From the NCBI GenBank assembly GCA_024663395.1, contig JANFAH010000033.1:248001-312000 (forward strand): a stretch of DNA of 64,000 nucleotides, given 5' to 3'. This DNA comes from Pisolithus tinctorius (Eukaryota > Basidiomycota > Agaricomycetes > Boletales > Pisolithaceae). Every line of letters begins with the position of its first letter. The stretch's first letter is position 1. The notes beneath the pieces are model-generated. The model saw only the letters and a list, made by a program, of their open reading frames with translations, searched no databases and had not been told where the DNA came from. The position numbers and the translations under genes are program-made. Below are positions 63,488 to 64,000 of this stretch, in pieces.

Positions 63488-63489
63488 GA

Positions 63490-64000
63490 CTAACTTTTTG
63501 GCTCTGCCTTCTCCTCAGTCGGAGTAGGCGGAGTTCCAGCTGTAGCTGCATGGGCTTTGGCTGCATGAGAGGTGGACTTGGGACAGTCCTTGGTGGAGTG
63601 GCCAGCCTCGCCACAGAAGAGGCAGAGGTTGTTCTTCATCCTGCACTGTTGTTCAGCAGAGGTGAGCTTGCCATCCTTGCCCAGAAGATGGGCAATATCG
63701 GACTTGGGCGGATCTTTCTGTTTGCCCTTGCCCTTGGCGTCGGACTTTGGAGCAGAGGATGAGGAGGACGATGATTTAGCTTTATTGTTGGAGTTGGAAG
63801 ACTGCAACTTGTCGGAGGTGGACTTGGTGGTGTGCGAGATCTCTGCTTTGCACTCCCAGTAGCGTGCATTGATGGTCTGAGCAAGTTCGTGGAGTTGTGC
63901 AAGGGCAGAAGGTTTTCCGATGCAAGCGATCTCGTCCTTGATGTGGTCTGGAAGTCCGCTATAGAAGCGGTGGCGGAGTGCACCAACACCGTAGTCCTTG
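63490..64000 (-). CDS. Chromovirus gag, C-terminal part (cut by the window edge)
   Basis: The visible part reads RHRFYSGLPDHIKDEI, then HELAQTINARYWECK, as in retrotransposon capsid C-terminal regions. A Ser/Lys-rich linker follows, then a CCHC zinc knuckle CLFCGEAGHSTKDC of nucleocapsid type. Gag ends at TAG (63490). The pol frame lies in the -1 frame and opens about 20 nt upstream of that stop, so the two overlap slightly. The start is outside the window. Confidence 0.85.
   Translation of the reverse strand, partial: KDYGVGALRHRFYSGLPDHIKDEIACIGKPSALAQLHELAQTINARYWECKAEISHTTKSTSDKLQSSNSNNKAKSSSSSSSAPKSDAKGKGKQKDPPKSDIAHLLGKDGKLTSAEQQCRMKNNLCLFCGEAGHSTKDCPKSTSHAAKAHAATAGTPPTPTEEKAEPKS

Larger units (their letters stand above)
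57571..64000 (-). mobile_element. Ty3/Gypsy chromovirus, minus orientation, right end outside the window
   Basis: Read on the minus strand the order is gag (cut by the edge), protease, reverse transcriptase, RNase H, integrase, chromodomain, polypurine tract and 3' LTR. The order PR-RT-RH-IN and the chromodomain define a chromovirus. The element sits inside a Helitron. Its pol carries three TGA stops, so this copy is inactive. Confidence 0.88.

Overview
This window is nuclear DNA of a filamentous basidiomycete, most likely an Agaricomycete. Genes carry many 45-70 bp GT-AG introns with CTAAC/CTGAC-like branch sites. The window holds a NACHT-WD40 NLR, a chromovirus with an antisense accessory ORF, and a Helitron of the type common in mushrooms. 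Gene models were spliced by hand from frame continuity, splice signals and family motifs. No database search was possible.

Layout. Positions 1-6.8 kb hold three genes for long, Ser/Pro-rich, probably disordered proteins (one cut by the left edge; two on the minus strand). Positions 5.3-23.4 kb form a decaying tandem segmental array. Each unit carries a four-exon gene (A, plus strand) for a small secreted, Cys-containing protein with a GPI-like tail, then the remnant of a third coding region (C), then a copy of gene B (minus strand). B is intact only at the left end; the other four copies are truncated and frame-shifted. A is intact in three units and damaged in the fourth.

Positions 25.0-33.8 kb and 42.2-54.0 kb are gene-dense housekeeping blocks. 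They contain a DUF3602/PAR32-like protein, MICOS subunit MIC19, a DHX35-type DEAH helicase, a Mis14/Nsl1-like kinetochore subunit, TRAPP subunit TRS33, the N-end-rule ligase UBR1, mitochondrial glutamyl-tRNA synthetase, porphobilinogen deaminase and a UBE2W-like E2. Three pairs are head-to-head with only 69, 63 and 144 bp between start codons. A dead copy of TRS33 lies at 34.1-34.9 kb, and between it and the live gene sits an NLR gene (36.6-41.8 kb) with fourteen near-identical WD40 repeats.

Positions 54-64 kb are transposon nest: a Helitron Rep ORF (HCH motif), frame-shifted by a run of 19 G and interrupted by a minus-strand Ty3/Gypsy chromovirus. The chromovirus has one LTR (about 57571-58254), pol with three TGA stops, gag running off the right edge, and an antisense spliced ORF with a Cys-cluster. 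All five in-frame stops in this element are TGA, at sites that fit CGA Arg codons. The WD40 exons of the NLR are visibly poor in CpG. Both are consistent with CpG methylation and deamination acting on repeats.

The strongest candidates for undescribed biology are the A/C/B array, the antisense Cys-cluster gene of the chromovirus, and the WD40-expanded NLR with its CpG-poor repeat exons.
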